From assembly GCA_002027195.1 (NCBI GenBank), contig MWJO01000029.1, forward strand, positions 1 to 64,000: a stretch of DNA of 64,000 bases. The letters are read 5' to 3'. The position numbers were made by a program, and so were the translations under genes. The notes under the pieces were generated by a model. The model did not search any database, was not told the origin of the DNA, and saw nothing but the letters and a program-made list of their open reading frames with translations. Positions 44,740 to 53,024 of the stretch are shown here, piece after piece (positions within the stretch are counted from its first letter, which is position 1; every line of letters begins with the position of its first letter). Source of the DNA: Streptomyces sp. GKU 895 (GTDB lineage Bacteria > Actinomycetota > Actinomycetes > Streptomycetales > Streptomycetaceae).

Positions 44740-46130
44740 TTGGCCGCCTCCTCGTTCTTGTCGCCGGCTTCGACGGTGGCTTCGGCCTCGGGGTCCTCGG
44801 GCGGGTCCGCGTCCTCCGCGGACTCTCCCGCGACGGGTTCGTAGACGAGCACCGCGCGGTTGTCGGGGCGCAGACGGGCCTTGGCGACCGCCTGGACCTC
44901 CTCGGCGGTCACCTCCAGGACGCGGTCGACGGCGGTGAGGGCGAGCTGCGGGTCGCCGAACAGGACGGCGTAGCGGCACAGTTCGTCGGCGCGGCCCGCG
45001 ACGGTGCCGAGCCGGTCCAGCCACTCGCGCTCCAACTGGGCCTGGGCGCGCTCCATTTCCTCGGCCGTGGGGCCCTCCGCGGCGAACCGGGCGAGCTCCT
45101 CGTCGATCGCGGCCTCGATGACCGGCACCTCGACGTCACCGGACGTCTTCACGTCCAGCCAGCCCAACGAGGGCGCTCCGGCCAGCCGCAACAGCCCGAA
45201 GCCGGCCGCGACGGCCGTACGGTCGCGGCGCACGAGCCGGTTGTAGAGGCGGGAGGACTCGCCGCCGCCGAGGACGGTCAGCGCCAGGTCGGCGGCGTCG
45301 GCCTCGCGCGTGCCGTCGTGCGGCAGCCGGTAGGCGGCCATCAACGCGCGCGCGGGGACCTCTTCCTCGACGACCTCGCGCAGCTGCTCGCCGATGATCT
45401 CGGGCAGCGAGCCGTCGCGCGGGGCGGGCTTGCCGTCGTGGGAGGCGATGGAGCCGAAGTACTTCTCCACCCAGGCGAGCGTCTGCTCGGGGTCGATGTC
45501 ACCGACGACCGACAGCACCGCGTTGTTGGGCGCGTAGTACGTCCGGAAGAACGCGCGCGCGTCCTCCAGGGTGGCCGCGTCCAGGTCGGCCATCGAGCCG
45601 ATCGGCGTGTGGTGGTAGGGGTGGCCCTCCGGGTAGGCGAGGGCGGTGAGCTTCTCGAACGCCGTGCCGTAGGGGACGTTGTCGTAGCGCTGGCGGCGCT
45701 CGTTCTTCACCACATCGCGCTGGTTCTCCATCGACTCGTCGTCGAGGGCGGCCAGCAGGGAGCCCATGCGGTCGGCCTCCAGCCAGAGGGCGAGCTCCAG
45801 CTGGTGGGCGGGCATGGTCTCGAAGTAGTTGGTGCGCTCGAAGCTGGTGGTGCCGTTGAGCGAGCCGCCCGCGCCCTGCACCAGCTCGAAGTGGCCGTTG
45901 CCCTTGACCTGGCCCGAACCCTGGAACATCAGGTGCTCGAAGAGGTGAGCGAGACCGGTGCGCCCCTTGACCTCGTGGCGCGAGCCGACGTCGTACCAGA
46001 GGCACACCGCCGCGACCGGGGTCAGGTGGTCCTCGGAGAGCACCACGCGCAGCCCATTGGCCAGGCGGTGCTCCGTTGCTGTCAGGCCCCCGGTGCCTGC
46101 CTGGTCTGTGGCCGTGTGACCCATGGGCAT
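44736..46130 (-). CDS. M16-family zinc metallopeptidase
   Basis: 464 residues. The inverted zinc motif HLFEHLMFQGSG (HxxEH) and the downstream glutamate-containing segment ENQRDVVKNERRQRYDN are intact, so this is the catalytic half. Relatives degrade peptides or process precursors in the cytoplasm. ATG at 46130 with AGGGA. It forms an overlapping pair with the zinc-less homologue. Confidence 0.9.
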   Translation of the reverse strand: MPMGHTATDQAGTGGLTATEHRLANGLRVVLSEDHLTPVAAVCLWYDVGSRHEVKGRTGLAHLFEHLMFQGSGQVKGNGHFELVQGAGGSLNGTTSFERTNYFETMPAHQLELALWLEADRMGSLLAALDDESMENQRDVVKNERRQRYDNVPYGTAFEKLTALAYPEGHPYHHTPIGSMADLDAATLEDARAFFRTYYAPNNAVLSVVGDIDPEQTLAWVEKYFGSIASHDGKPAPRDGSLPEIIGEQLREVVEEEVPARALMAAYRLPHDGTREADAADLALTVLGGGESSRLYNRLVRRDRTAVAAGFGLLRLAGAPSLGWLDVKTSGDVEVPVIEAAIDEELARFAAEGPTAEEMERAQAQLEREWLDRLGTVAGRADELCRYAVLFGDPQLALTAVDRVLEVTAEEVQAVAKARLRPDNRAVLVYEPVAGESAEDADPPEDPEAEATVEAGDKNEEAAK

Positions 46131-46447
46131 GTACGTCCCTTCGATCGCGGTGCGGTTGCCGTAACCGCGTTTTCCTGCCGGTCCTGCCACTGTATGCAAG
46201 CGTGTGGGGCACCGGTGGAGTTCCCGGTGGTCGTACGCCGACAGCGAGATCCCGTAGCCTGCGGTCGGGCCGCCGTGCGGCGCGGGTGAACCACCGGCGG
46301 GAGAGCTGACGTCGGGTCGTCGTCCGCGTTGTCAGTGCCGGGGTCCACAATGGTCCGCGTCAGATCCCGTTCACGCTTGAGCAAGAGTGAGCCGAAGGGA
46401 CGCGAGCGACCCGTAGGCGAGCGACCAGAAAAGAGGAGCCGGCAGCG
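46131..46447. other. Divergent promoter region of the topoisomerase gene
   Basis: About 317 bases, divergent promoters for the M16 pair and the topoisomerase gene. A short direct repeat GCGAGCGACC recurs near 46394 and 46410. No other structure stood out. Confidence 0.5.
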
Positions 46448-48904
46448 ATGGCCCGCCGCAGCACGAAGACCCCGCCGCCCGACGACTCGTACGAGGAGAA
46501 GATCCTCGACATCGACGTCGTCGACGAGATGCAGGGCTCCTTCCTCGAGTACGCGTACTCGGTCATCTACTCCCGAGCCCTCCCGGACGCGCGCGACGGC
46601 CTCAAGCCGGTGCACCGGCGCATCGTCTACCAGATGAACGAGATGGGGCTGCGCCCCGACCGCGGCTATGTGAAGTGCGCCCGCGTCGTCGGCGAGGTCA
46701 TGGGTAAGTTGCACCCGCACGGCGACTCGTCGATCTACGACGCCCTGGTGCGCATGGCCCAGCCCTTCTCGATGCGCGTCCCCCTGGTCGACGGCCACGG
46801 CAACTTCGGCTCGCTGGGCAACGACGACCCGCCGGCCGCCATGCGGTACACCGAGTGCCGGCAGGCGCAGGCGACGAGCCTGATGACCGAGTCGATCGAC
46901 GAGGACACGGTCGACTTCGCGCCGAACTACGACGGCCAGGAGCAGGAGCCGGTGGCCCTGCCCGCCGCGTTCCCGAACCTGCTGGTCAACGGCTCGTCGG
47001 GCATCGCGGTCGGTATGGCCACGAACATGCCGCCGCACAACCTCTCCGAGGTCATCGCGGCCGCCCGTCACCTGATCCGCTATCCGAACGCGGATCTGGA
47101 CACCCTGATGAAGCACGTCCCCGGCCCCGACCTGCCCACGGGCGGCCGGATCGTCGGCCTCTCCGGCATCCGGGACGCCTACGAGACGGGCCGCGGCACC
47201 TTCAAGATCCGTGCGACGGTCTCCGTGGAGACGGTGACGGCCCGCCGCAAGGGTCTGGTCATCACCGAGCTGCCCTTCACGGTCGGCCCGGAGAAGGTCA
47301 TCGCCAAGATCAAGGACCTGGTCGGCTCGAAGAAGATCCAGGGCATCGCCGACGTCAAGGACCTCACCGACCGCGCGCACGGCCTGCGTCTGGTCATCGA
47401 GATCAAGAACGGCTTCGTGCCGGAGGCGGTCCTGGAGCAGCTCTACAAGCTGACGCCGATGGAGGAGTCCTTCGGCATCAACAACGTCGCGCTGGTCGAC
47501 GGGCAGCCGCTGACGCTGGGCCTGAAGGAGCTCCTGGAGGTCTACCTCGACCACCGCTTCGAGGTCGTCCGCCGCCGCAGCGAGTTCCGCCGCACCAAGC
47601 GCCGCGACCGTCTGCACCTGGTCGAAGGCCTGCTGACGGCGCTGCTCGACATCGACGAGGTCATCCGCCTCATCCGGCAGAGCGAGAACTCCGCGCAGGC
47701 CAAGGAGCGCCTGATGGAGCGCTTCTCCCTGTCGGAGATCCAGACGCAGTACATCCTGGACACGCCGCTGCGCCGTCTGACCAAGTTCGACCGCATCGAG
47801 CTGGAGTCCGAGAAGGACCGGCTCAACACGGAGATCGAGGAGCTGACCGCGATCCTCGACTCGGACGCGGAGCTGCGCAAGCTGGTCTCCGCCGAACTGG
47901 CCGCGGTGGCCAAGAAGTTCGGCACCGACCGGCGTACGGTCCTGCTGGAGTCGGCGGGCGCCCCCGCGGCCGCGGTGCCGCTGCAGGTGGCGGACGACCC
48001 GTGCCGGGTGCTGCTGTCCTCGACGGGTCTGCTGGCGCGGACGGCCAACGGCGAGCCCTTCCCGGCGGACGCCGACGGCAAGCGCGTCAAGCACGACGTG
48101 ATCGTCTCGGCGGTCCCGGCGACCGCGCGCGGCGAGATCGGCGCGGTGACGTCGCAGGGCCGCCTGCTGCGGATCAACGTCGTGGACCTGCCGCAGCTGC
48201 CCGAGACGGCCTCCGCCCCGAACCTCTCGGGCGGCGCTCCCCTGTCGGAGTTCGTGTCCCTGACCGACGGCGAGACGGTGGTCTGCCTGATCACCCTCGA
48301 CGAGTCGTCCCCGGGCCTGGCGCTCGGCACGGAACAGGGCGTCGTGAAGCGTGTCGTCCCCGACTACCCCTCGAACAAGGAGGAGTTGGAGGTCATCACG
48401 CTCAAAGACGGCGACCGGATCGTCGGCGCGGTGGAACTGCGGACGGGCGACGAGGACCTGGTCTTCATCACGGACGACGCGCAGCTGCTCCGCTACCAGG
48501 CCGCGCAGGTCCGCCCGCAGGGCCGTCCGGCCGGCGGCATGGCGGGCATCAAGCTCGCGGACGGCGCGAAGGTCATCTCCTTCACGGCGGTGGACCCGGC
48601 GGCGGACGCGGTGGTGTTCACCATCGCGGGCTCGCGCGGCACGCTGGACGACTCGGTCCAGACGACGGCCAAGCTGACTCCGTTCGACCAGTACCCGCGC
48701 AAGGGCCGCGCGACCGGCGGCGTCCGCTGCCAGCGTTTCCTGAAGGGCGAGGACTGCCTGTCCTTCGCCTGGGCGGGCGCCGTCCCCGCGAAGGCGGCCC
48801 AGAAGAACGGCACGCCGGCCGACCTCCCGGAGATCGACCCGCGCCGTGACGGTTCGGGTGTGTCGCTGGGGAAGCCGGTGTCGGTGGTGGCGGGACCGGT
48901 CTAG
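46448..48904 (+). CDS. parC: DNA topoisomerase IV subunit A (ParC/GyrA-type)
   Basis: 818 residues. Breaks and rejoins DNA to separate daughter chromosomes together with ParE, which is not nearby. Key segments: GLKPVHRRIVYQMNEMG, GKLHPHGDSSIYDALVRMAQ (the quinolone-contact region), and the catalytic Tyr134 in AAMRYTE. The C-terminal beta-pinwheel carries PQGRPAGGMAGIKLADGAK. ATG with GGAGCC upstream. In Streptomyces the second GyrA-like protein is taken to be ParC; length and position fit. Confidence 0.92.
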   Translation: MARRSTKTPPPDDSYEEKILDIDVVDEMQGSFLEYAYSVIYSRALPDARDGLKPVHRRIVYQMNEMGLRPDRGYVKCARVVGEVMGKLHPHGDSSIYDALVRMAQPFSMRVPLVDGHGNFGSLGNDDPPAAMRYTECRQAQATSLMTESIDEDTVDFAPNYDGQEQEPVALPAAFPNLLVNGSSGIAVGMATNMPPHNLSEVIAAARHLIRYPNADLDTLMKHVPGPDLPTGGRIVGLSGIRDAYETGRGTFKIRATVSVETVTARRKGLVITELPFTVGPEKVIAKIKDLVGSKKIQGIADVKDLTDRAHGLRLVIEIKNGFVPEAVLEQLYKLTPMEESFGINNVALVDGQPLTLGLKELLEVYLDHRFEVVRRRSEFRRTKRRDRLHLVEGLLTALLDIDEVIRLIRQSENSAQAKERLMERFSLSEIQTQYILDTPLRRLTKFDRIELESEKDRLNTEIEELTAILDSDAELRKLVSAELAAVAKKFGTDRRTVLLESAGAPAAAVPLQVADDPCRVLLSSTGLLARTANGEPFPADADGKRVKHDVIVSAVPATARGEIGAVTSQGRLLRINVVDLPQLPETASAPNLSGGAPLSEFVSLTDGETVVCLITLDESSPGLALGTEQGVVKRVVPDYPSNKEELEVITLKDGDRIVGAVELRTGDEDLVFITDDAQLLRYQAAQVRPQGRPAGGMAGIKLADGAKVISFTAVDPAADAVVFTIAGSRGTLDDSVQTTAKLTPFDQYPRKGRATGGVRCQRFLKGEDCLSFAWAGAVPAKAAQKNGTPADLPEIDPRRDGSGVSLGKPVSVVAGPV

Positions 48905-48923
48905 GCCTCGTCCGGAGCCTCGC

Positions 48924-50012
48924 TCAGGCCTCTTCTTCAAACAGCTCGGGGGTTTCGGCGGTTTCCTCCTCCGAGCCCTGTACATAGCGCAGGACGCCCC
49001 ACATGCCGTGCTCGTCGGCGGTGTGCGGGGCGTCGCTCTTGCACGCCTCCAGTTCCTTGCCGAGGGCGGGAGCGTCGATGCCGGAGCCGATGAGGACGAG
49101 CTGGGTGAGCCGGTCGTCGGAGGCGGGCCAGGGCTCGGGATAGAAGCGCAGGAACCGACCGACGGCGTGCACGGCATACCGGTTGCGCACGTCGTACGCC
49201 CCGAAGTCGACGTACCCCTTGATCCGGTACAGCCCCTCGGGCCGGCTGTCGAGGAACTGCATCAACCGACGCGGGTCGAGGGGAACTCCGGAGGCGAAGG
49301 AGAGGCTGTCGTAGCCGGTGTGCAGGTGGCCGGAGTGGCCCTCCGCGTCATGTCCGTGATGAAGGTCGTCGAAGGACAACTGCCCGATGCGCTCCTCGCC
49401 GGGCTTGCAGTCGAAGAGGAACTCGGGGTCGATACGGCCGTAGGTGGCGGGTACGACGACGGCGGTGCGGTCGGCGATGCCGTGGACCAGCTCGATGACC
49501 CGATCGCCGTCATCGGCGCGGTCGAGCTTGTTGACGACGACGAGGTCGGCGAGGGCGAGATGCCGGTCAAGCTCCGGGTGCTTCACACGGGTGTCGTCGA
49601 ACTCGGCGGCGTCGACGACCTCGACGAGTCCGCCGTAGACGATGCCGGGATGCTCGCTGGCGAGCAGCATGCGCACCAGTTCCTGCGGCTCGGCGAGCCC
49701 GCTGGCCTCGATGACGATGACGTCGATGCCGGTGTCGGGCCGGGCGAGGCGTTCGAGGTAGCTGTCGAGCTCGCTCGCGTCGACGGCACAGCACAGGCAG
49801 CCGTTGCCGAGAGAGACGGTCGAGTCGCCGAGAGCGCCCGCGACGGCCATGGCATCGATCTCGATGGCACCGAAGTCGTTGACGATGGCGCCGATGCGGC
49901 TGCCTCCGCTGCGATGGAGGAGGTGGTTGAGGAGGGTGGTCTTGCCGGAACCCAGGAATCCGGCGAGGACGACGACCGGGATCTGACGCTGACCGGGGTT
50001 CGGCTGACGCAA
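48924..50012 (-). CDS. CobW/COG0523-family GTPase, metal chaperone candidate
   Basis: 362 residues. P-loop GFLGSGKT (18-25), metal motif GCLCC with Cys72, Cys74 and Cys75, and VVNKLDRADD as the NKxD switch. A His-rich stretch (LHHGHDAEGHSGHLH) and a CobW C-terminal domain follow. Such proteins deliver zinc or another divalent ion to target enzymes. Start TTG at 50012, chosen because the near-perfect AAGGAGGT lies six bases before it. No Zur-type box was seen upstream. Confidence 0.9.
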   Translation of the reverse strand: MRQPNPGQRQIPVVVLAGFLGSGKTTLLNHLLHRSGGSRIGAIVNDFGAIEIDAMAVAGALGDSTVSLGNGCLCCAVDASELDSYLERLARPDTGIDVIVIEASGLAEPQELVRMLLASEHPGIVYGGLVEVVDAAEFDDTRVKHPELDRHLALADLVVVNKLDRADDGDRVIELVHGIADRTAVVVPATYGRIDPEFLFDCKPGEERIGQLSFDDLHHGHDAEGHSGHLHTGYDSLSFASGVPLDPRRLMQFLDSRPEGLYRIKGYVDFGAYDVRNRYAVHAVGRFLRFYPEPWPASDDRLTQLVLIGSGIDAPALGKELEACKSDAPHTADEHGMWGVLRYVQGSEEETAETPELFEEEA

Positions 50013-50334
50013 CGTGCGACCTCCTTCGCGCTGGTACGCGCGCCGGATCGCGGTTCCGGCGCATGTACGAGGTTTGAATGCCGGACCAGGATACGAGCGG
50101 GAAGAATCACCGCGAAGTGAACGATTGTTAGCAGCACTTGCGGGGCAGACGTTGGGCATGGCGCCGGTTCGTGCGACCCTCGCTTCCTTCCGTGCGCCTC
50201 CTCTCCGCCTCCCCCGCCGATCAGAGCCGCTCGGCACCCTGGGAGACGGCAAGCGCCGCCCACCGCTCGCCGGTCCCCAACAGTCGACCCGCACCCCGAC
50301 GACCGGCGGACGGCCGCCTGATTCGGGGGTTGAC
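50013..50334. other. Divergent promoter region without clear motifs
   Basis: About 320 bases between the CobW gene and the DUF6082 gene. It should hold both promoters. No repeat, hairpin or recognised regulator site is evident. Confidence 0.5.
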
Positions 50335-50883
50335 ATGGCCACACGGAAATATGGGATACGCGGGCTGGTGGTGGCTGGACTCGGTGCGGCCGCCGGTGTC
50401 CTCGTGACGACGGCGGCACAGCACAACACCATCCAGGGGTTACGCATCCGCCTCGAGCACTTGGAACAGGCAACGCAGTCGCGGCGCCAGACCAACTTCG
50501 CTCATCAGCAACGTCTTCACTGGGAGTTGCTGAGCAAGGCCATGGACGACCCTGATCTCGCCGAGGTCCTGGACGCCTACAACGGCACCGTCCCGCCCAG
50601 GAAGCAGCGGCAGTTCCTCTTCGCCAACGCCCTCTACACCAATGCGCTCTGCTACTACCGGATGGGCAACCTGACCCGCGAGGAGTTCTTCGGACATGCG
50701 CGGAGCATGCTCCAGATCCCCGTCTTCCGTGAGTACTGGTACGCGACGCGACCGCACAGGGCTACGCTGATCGACTCGTCCGACGAGGCCAAGATCGGGC
50801 GCATGGTCGATGACCTTCTGGTGCAGTTGGAGGAAGCAGACGCGGACGAGTGGTGGGTCGTCGGGTACCCGCCGAGCGAATAG
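50335..50883 (+). CDS. DUF6082 membrane-anchored protein
   Basis: 182 residues. One N-terminal membrane span (GLVVAGLGAAAGVLVTTAAQ) and a helical cytoplasmic or outer domain: LHWELLSKAMDDPDLAEVLDAY, FLFANALYTNALCYYRMGNL, EEFFGHARSMLQIPVFREYW. This is the DUF6082 pattern, present in many copies in streptomycetes and of unknown role. ATG at 50335 lacks a strong ribosome site. Two small paralogous genes follow. Confidence 0.78.
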   Translation: MATRKYGIRGLVVAGLGAAAGVLVTTAAQHNTIQGLRIRLEHLEQATQSRRQTNFAHQQRLHWELLSKAMDDPDLAEVLDAYNGTVPPRKQRQFLFANALYTNALCYYRMGNLTREEFFGHARSMLQIPVFREYWYATRPHRATLIDSSDEAKIGRMVDDLLVQLEEADADEWWVVGYPPSE

Positions 50884-51144
50884 GACTTCTCCCCGGCGCA
50901 AAACCCGGCCCGGGCGCCGCCCTCCCAAGCACTTCACACGGTTGGGCGGTAACAAAGCTGTAAACGGTGACGTTTGCCCAGGTGCCAACAAGGTTGACTA
51001 CTGCGCATCTCTCGGAACGGGCCTACCCCCGCCGTACCACCGTCCACGCTGCTGGTTGTCGAGGCTGTGACCCCACCCGGGCCGCATCACAACGCACAGC
51101 ATTCAATGCGCACCTGACTCGACACCAGAAGGAACACCAGAACA

Positions 51145-51384
51145 GTGAGCCGGATCATCCGTCGGATCGGTACCCCGCCCATCGCCAGGGGGAGCACCAC
51201 CGGTGCCAATTGCCCCGACATCTTCGAACTCTCCGACGGACGTTTCGCGGTCATCGGCACGGACATCACGGACGAACTCGACGCAGAGCTTCCTGCTGAC
51301 GCCTCCAGAGCCGACTACGAACGCATCGTCGTAGTCACTCGCGAGACCCTCATCCACGCCAAGGCTGACATTCCTGACGCATAG
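51145..51384 (+). CDS. Small protein of the PDIFELSDG family, copy 1
   Basis: 79 residues, GTG start at 51145 after a GAAGGAACACCAGAACA leader. After a basic N-terminus (SRIIRRIGTPP) comes the conserved block CPDIFELSDGRFAVIGTD, then DASRADYERIVVVTRETLI and the DIPDA end. Compact and beta-rich with a single cysteine. I do not recognise a function. It is paralogous to the next gene, with about 46 of 58 aligned residues identical by eye. Confidence 0.75.
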   Translation: MSRIIRRIGTPPIARGSTTGANCPDIFELSDGRFAVIGTDITDELDAELPADASRADYERIVVVTRETLIHAKADIPDA

Positions 51385-51501
51385 TCGCCGGAGGCGGTCC
51401 CCTCCCCGGGCGCACTCACTTACTCCGTCAGTCTGTGTCGTCTGCCCTCGCCAGTCACAGTGCCCTGCGGCCCCCTCCGCAGGGCACTTCGGGGCAACAG
51501 C

Positions 51502-51690
51502 ATGTCAGGACAGTGCTGCCCCGACATCTTCGAGCTCAGTGACGGCAGCTTCGCCGTCGTCGGCAGAGAGGCCACGGCGGAACTCGACTCCGAACTGCCG
51601 CCGGACGCCTCGCGGGCGGACTACGAACGCATCGTCGTCATCACCCGCGAGACCCTGATCGCGGCCAAGAAGGACATCCCCGACGCGTGA
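51502..51690 (+). CDS. Small protein of the PDIFELSDG family, copy 2
   Basis: 62 residues, ATG at 51502, a shorter version without the basic arm. It begins MSGQCCPDIFELSDGSFAVV and shares DASRADYERIVVITRETLI and DIPDA with copy 1. It has two adjacent cysteines. The gap between copies is 117 bases, with T-rich patches that may hold a promoter. Probably a tandem duplication that has since diverged. Confidence 0.75.
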   Translation: MSGQCCPDIFELSDGSFAVVGREATAELDSELPPDASRADYERIVVITRETLIAAKKDIPDA

Positions 51691-51759
51691 CCTCGCGCTC
51701 AGGCCGACACCGGGCTCGGCATCGTGCGGTGCCGAGCCCCGCACAGACGCACGCGACCG

Positions 51760-52926
51760 TCACACCGCCGCCGGCACCGCCACCGGCGCCCCCGGCCCCA
51801 CATACCGCGCCACCGGCCGAATGATCTTCGAGTCCTCCGCCTGTTCCAGGATGTTGGCGCTCCACCCCACCACCCGCCCCGCCGCGAACGTCGGCGTGAA
51901 CATCTCGCGCGGTAACCCGCACAGCTCCATGACCACGCCCGCGTAGAACTCGACGTTGGTGTGGAGTTCGCGGCCGGGTTTCAGCTCGGCCAGGATCGCC
52001 TCGACTTGACGTTCGACCTCGACGGCGAAGGCGACGCGGGGGCCGCCGAAGCCTTCCGCGATCTCACGGAGCATGCGCGAGCGCGGATCTTCGGTGCGGT
52101 AGATGGCGTGACCGAAGCCCATGATGCGTTCACCGGCGAGGACCCGTTCGCGGATCCAGGGGTCGATGCCGTCGGGTGTGCCGATCGCGTCAAGGGTGTC
52201 CAGCGCCCGGCTGGGAGCACCGCCGTGCAGAGGCCCTGACAGAGCTCCCACGGCGCCGACGAGACAAGCGGCGACGTCCGCCCCCGTCGAGGTGATGACA
52301 CGAGCCGTGAAGGTTGATGCATTGAAACCGTGATCAATGGTTGAGATCAAGTATTGCTCGATCGCCCTCGCCTGCCGCAGCTCCGGCTCGGACCCCGTCA
52401 ACATGTACAGGTAATTGGCCGCGTAGGACAGATCCTCGCGCGGCTCGACCGGCTCAAGACCCCGCCCCAACCGGTGCAGGGCTGTGAGCAGCGTCGGCAC
52501 GGCCGCCGTCGCCGCGATCGCGTCCCGGCGGCGCCGGTCCGCGTCGATGTCGTACACCGGCCGGAAGCCCTGCGCCGCCCCCAGCAGCGACAGCCCCGTA
52601 CGCATCCCGGCCAGCGGCCCGGACGCCGCGCTCGCCATGGCGATGGCGGGGAGTGCCGCACGGACGCCCTCCGGCAGCCGGCGCAGCGCCGCGGTCTCGG
52701 CGGTGAAGGCCGCGCTCCGCGCGGTGTCCGGCAGTTCGCCGTGGACCAGGAGATGCCAGACGTCCTCGAAGCTGCGGGTCTGCGCGAGCTCGACGGCGGA
52801 GTACTGGCGGTAGTGATAGAAGCCCTCGATCCCCCGGACGTCACCGATCTCGGTGTCGGTGACGACGACGCCCGCGAGTCCTCGCGGTACCTCGACGAGG
52901 GTGGCTGCGGCCCTGTTGACGGACAT
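51760..52926 (-). CDS. Citrate synthase family protein (first of divergent pair)
   Basis: 388 residues, alpha-helical throughout. The active-site positions of citrate synthase read GPLHGGAPSRA (first His), GFGHAIYRTEDPR (second His) and NVEFYAG, where most enzymes have NVDFYSG; Glu326 replaces the catalytic Asp. The protein could make citrate, methylcitrate or a related acid, perhaps weakly. ATG with GGAGG five bases upstream. Divergent from a second homologue across a 98-base A+T-rich spacer. Confidence 0.85.
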   Translation of the reverse strand: MSVNRAAATLVEVPRGLAGVVVTDTEIGDVRGIEGFYHYRQYSAVELAQTRSFEDVWHLLVHGELPDTARSAAFTAETAALRRLPEGVRAALPAIAMASAASGPLAGMRTGLSLLGAAQGFRPVYDIDADRRRRDAIAATAAVPTLLTALHRLGRGLEPVEPREDLSYAANYLYMLTGSEPELRQARAIEQYLISTIDHGFNASTFTARVITSTGADVAACLVGAVGALSGPLHGGAPSRALDTLDAIGTPDGIDPWIRERVLAGERIMGFGHAIYRTEDPRSRMLREIAEGFGGPRVAFAVEVERQVEAILAELKPGRELHTNVEFYAGVVMELCGLPREMFTPTFAAGRVVGWSANILEQAEDSKIIRPVARYVGPGAPVAVPAAV

Positions 52927-52978
52927 GTTTCCTCCCTGGACTTGATTCGACTGTCGATGATTGACTCATTAGCTGTCA

Positions 52979-52997
52979 ATATTGATTGAATCAATAT
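52979..52997. promoter_or_regulatory. 19-base palindrome between two citrate synthase genes
   Basis: ATATTGATTGAATCAATAT is a perfect 9-1-9 palindrome, very A+T-rich for this genome. Related half-sites (TTGATT, GATTGA) lie to the left near 52943 and 52958. The placement is typical of an operator controlling both divergent genes. Confidence 0.75.
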
Positions 52998-53024
52998 GCA
53001 GTCCATACGGATACGGTGTGCCCC

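Noticed and set aside
46082..49177. A 1031-codon minus-strand frame antisense to the topoisomerase gene
   Set aside because: A shadow of a high-G+C gene on the other strand; the translation has no recognisable domain.
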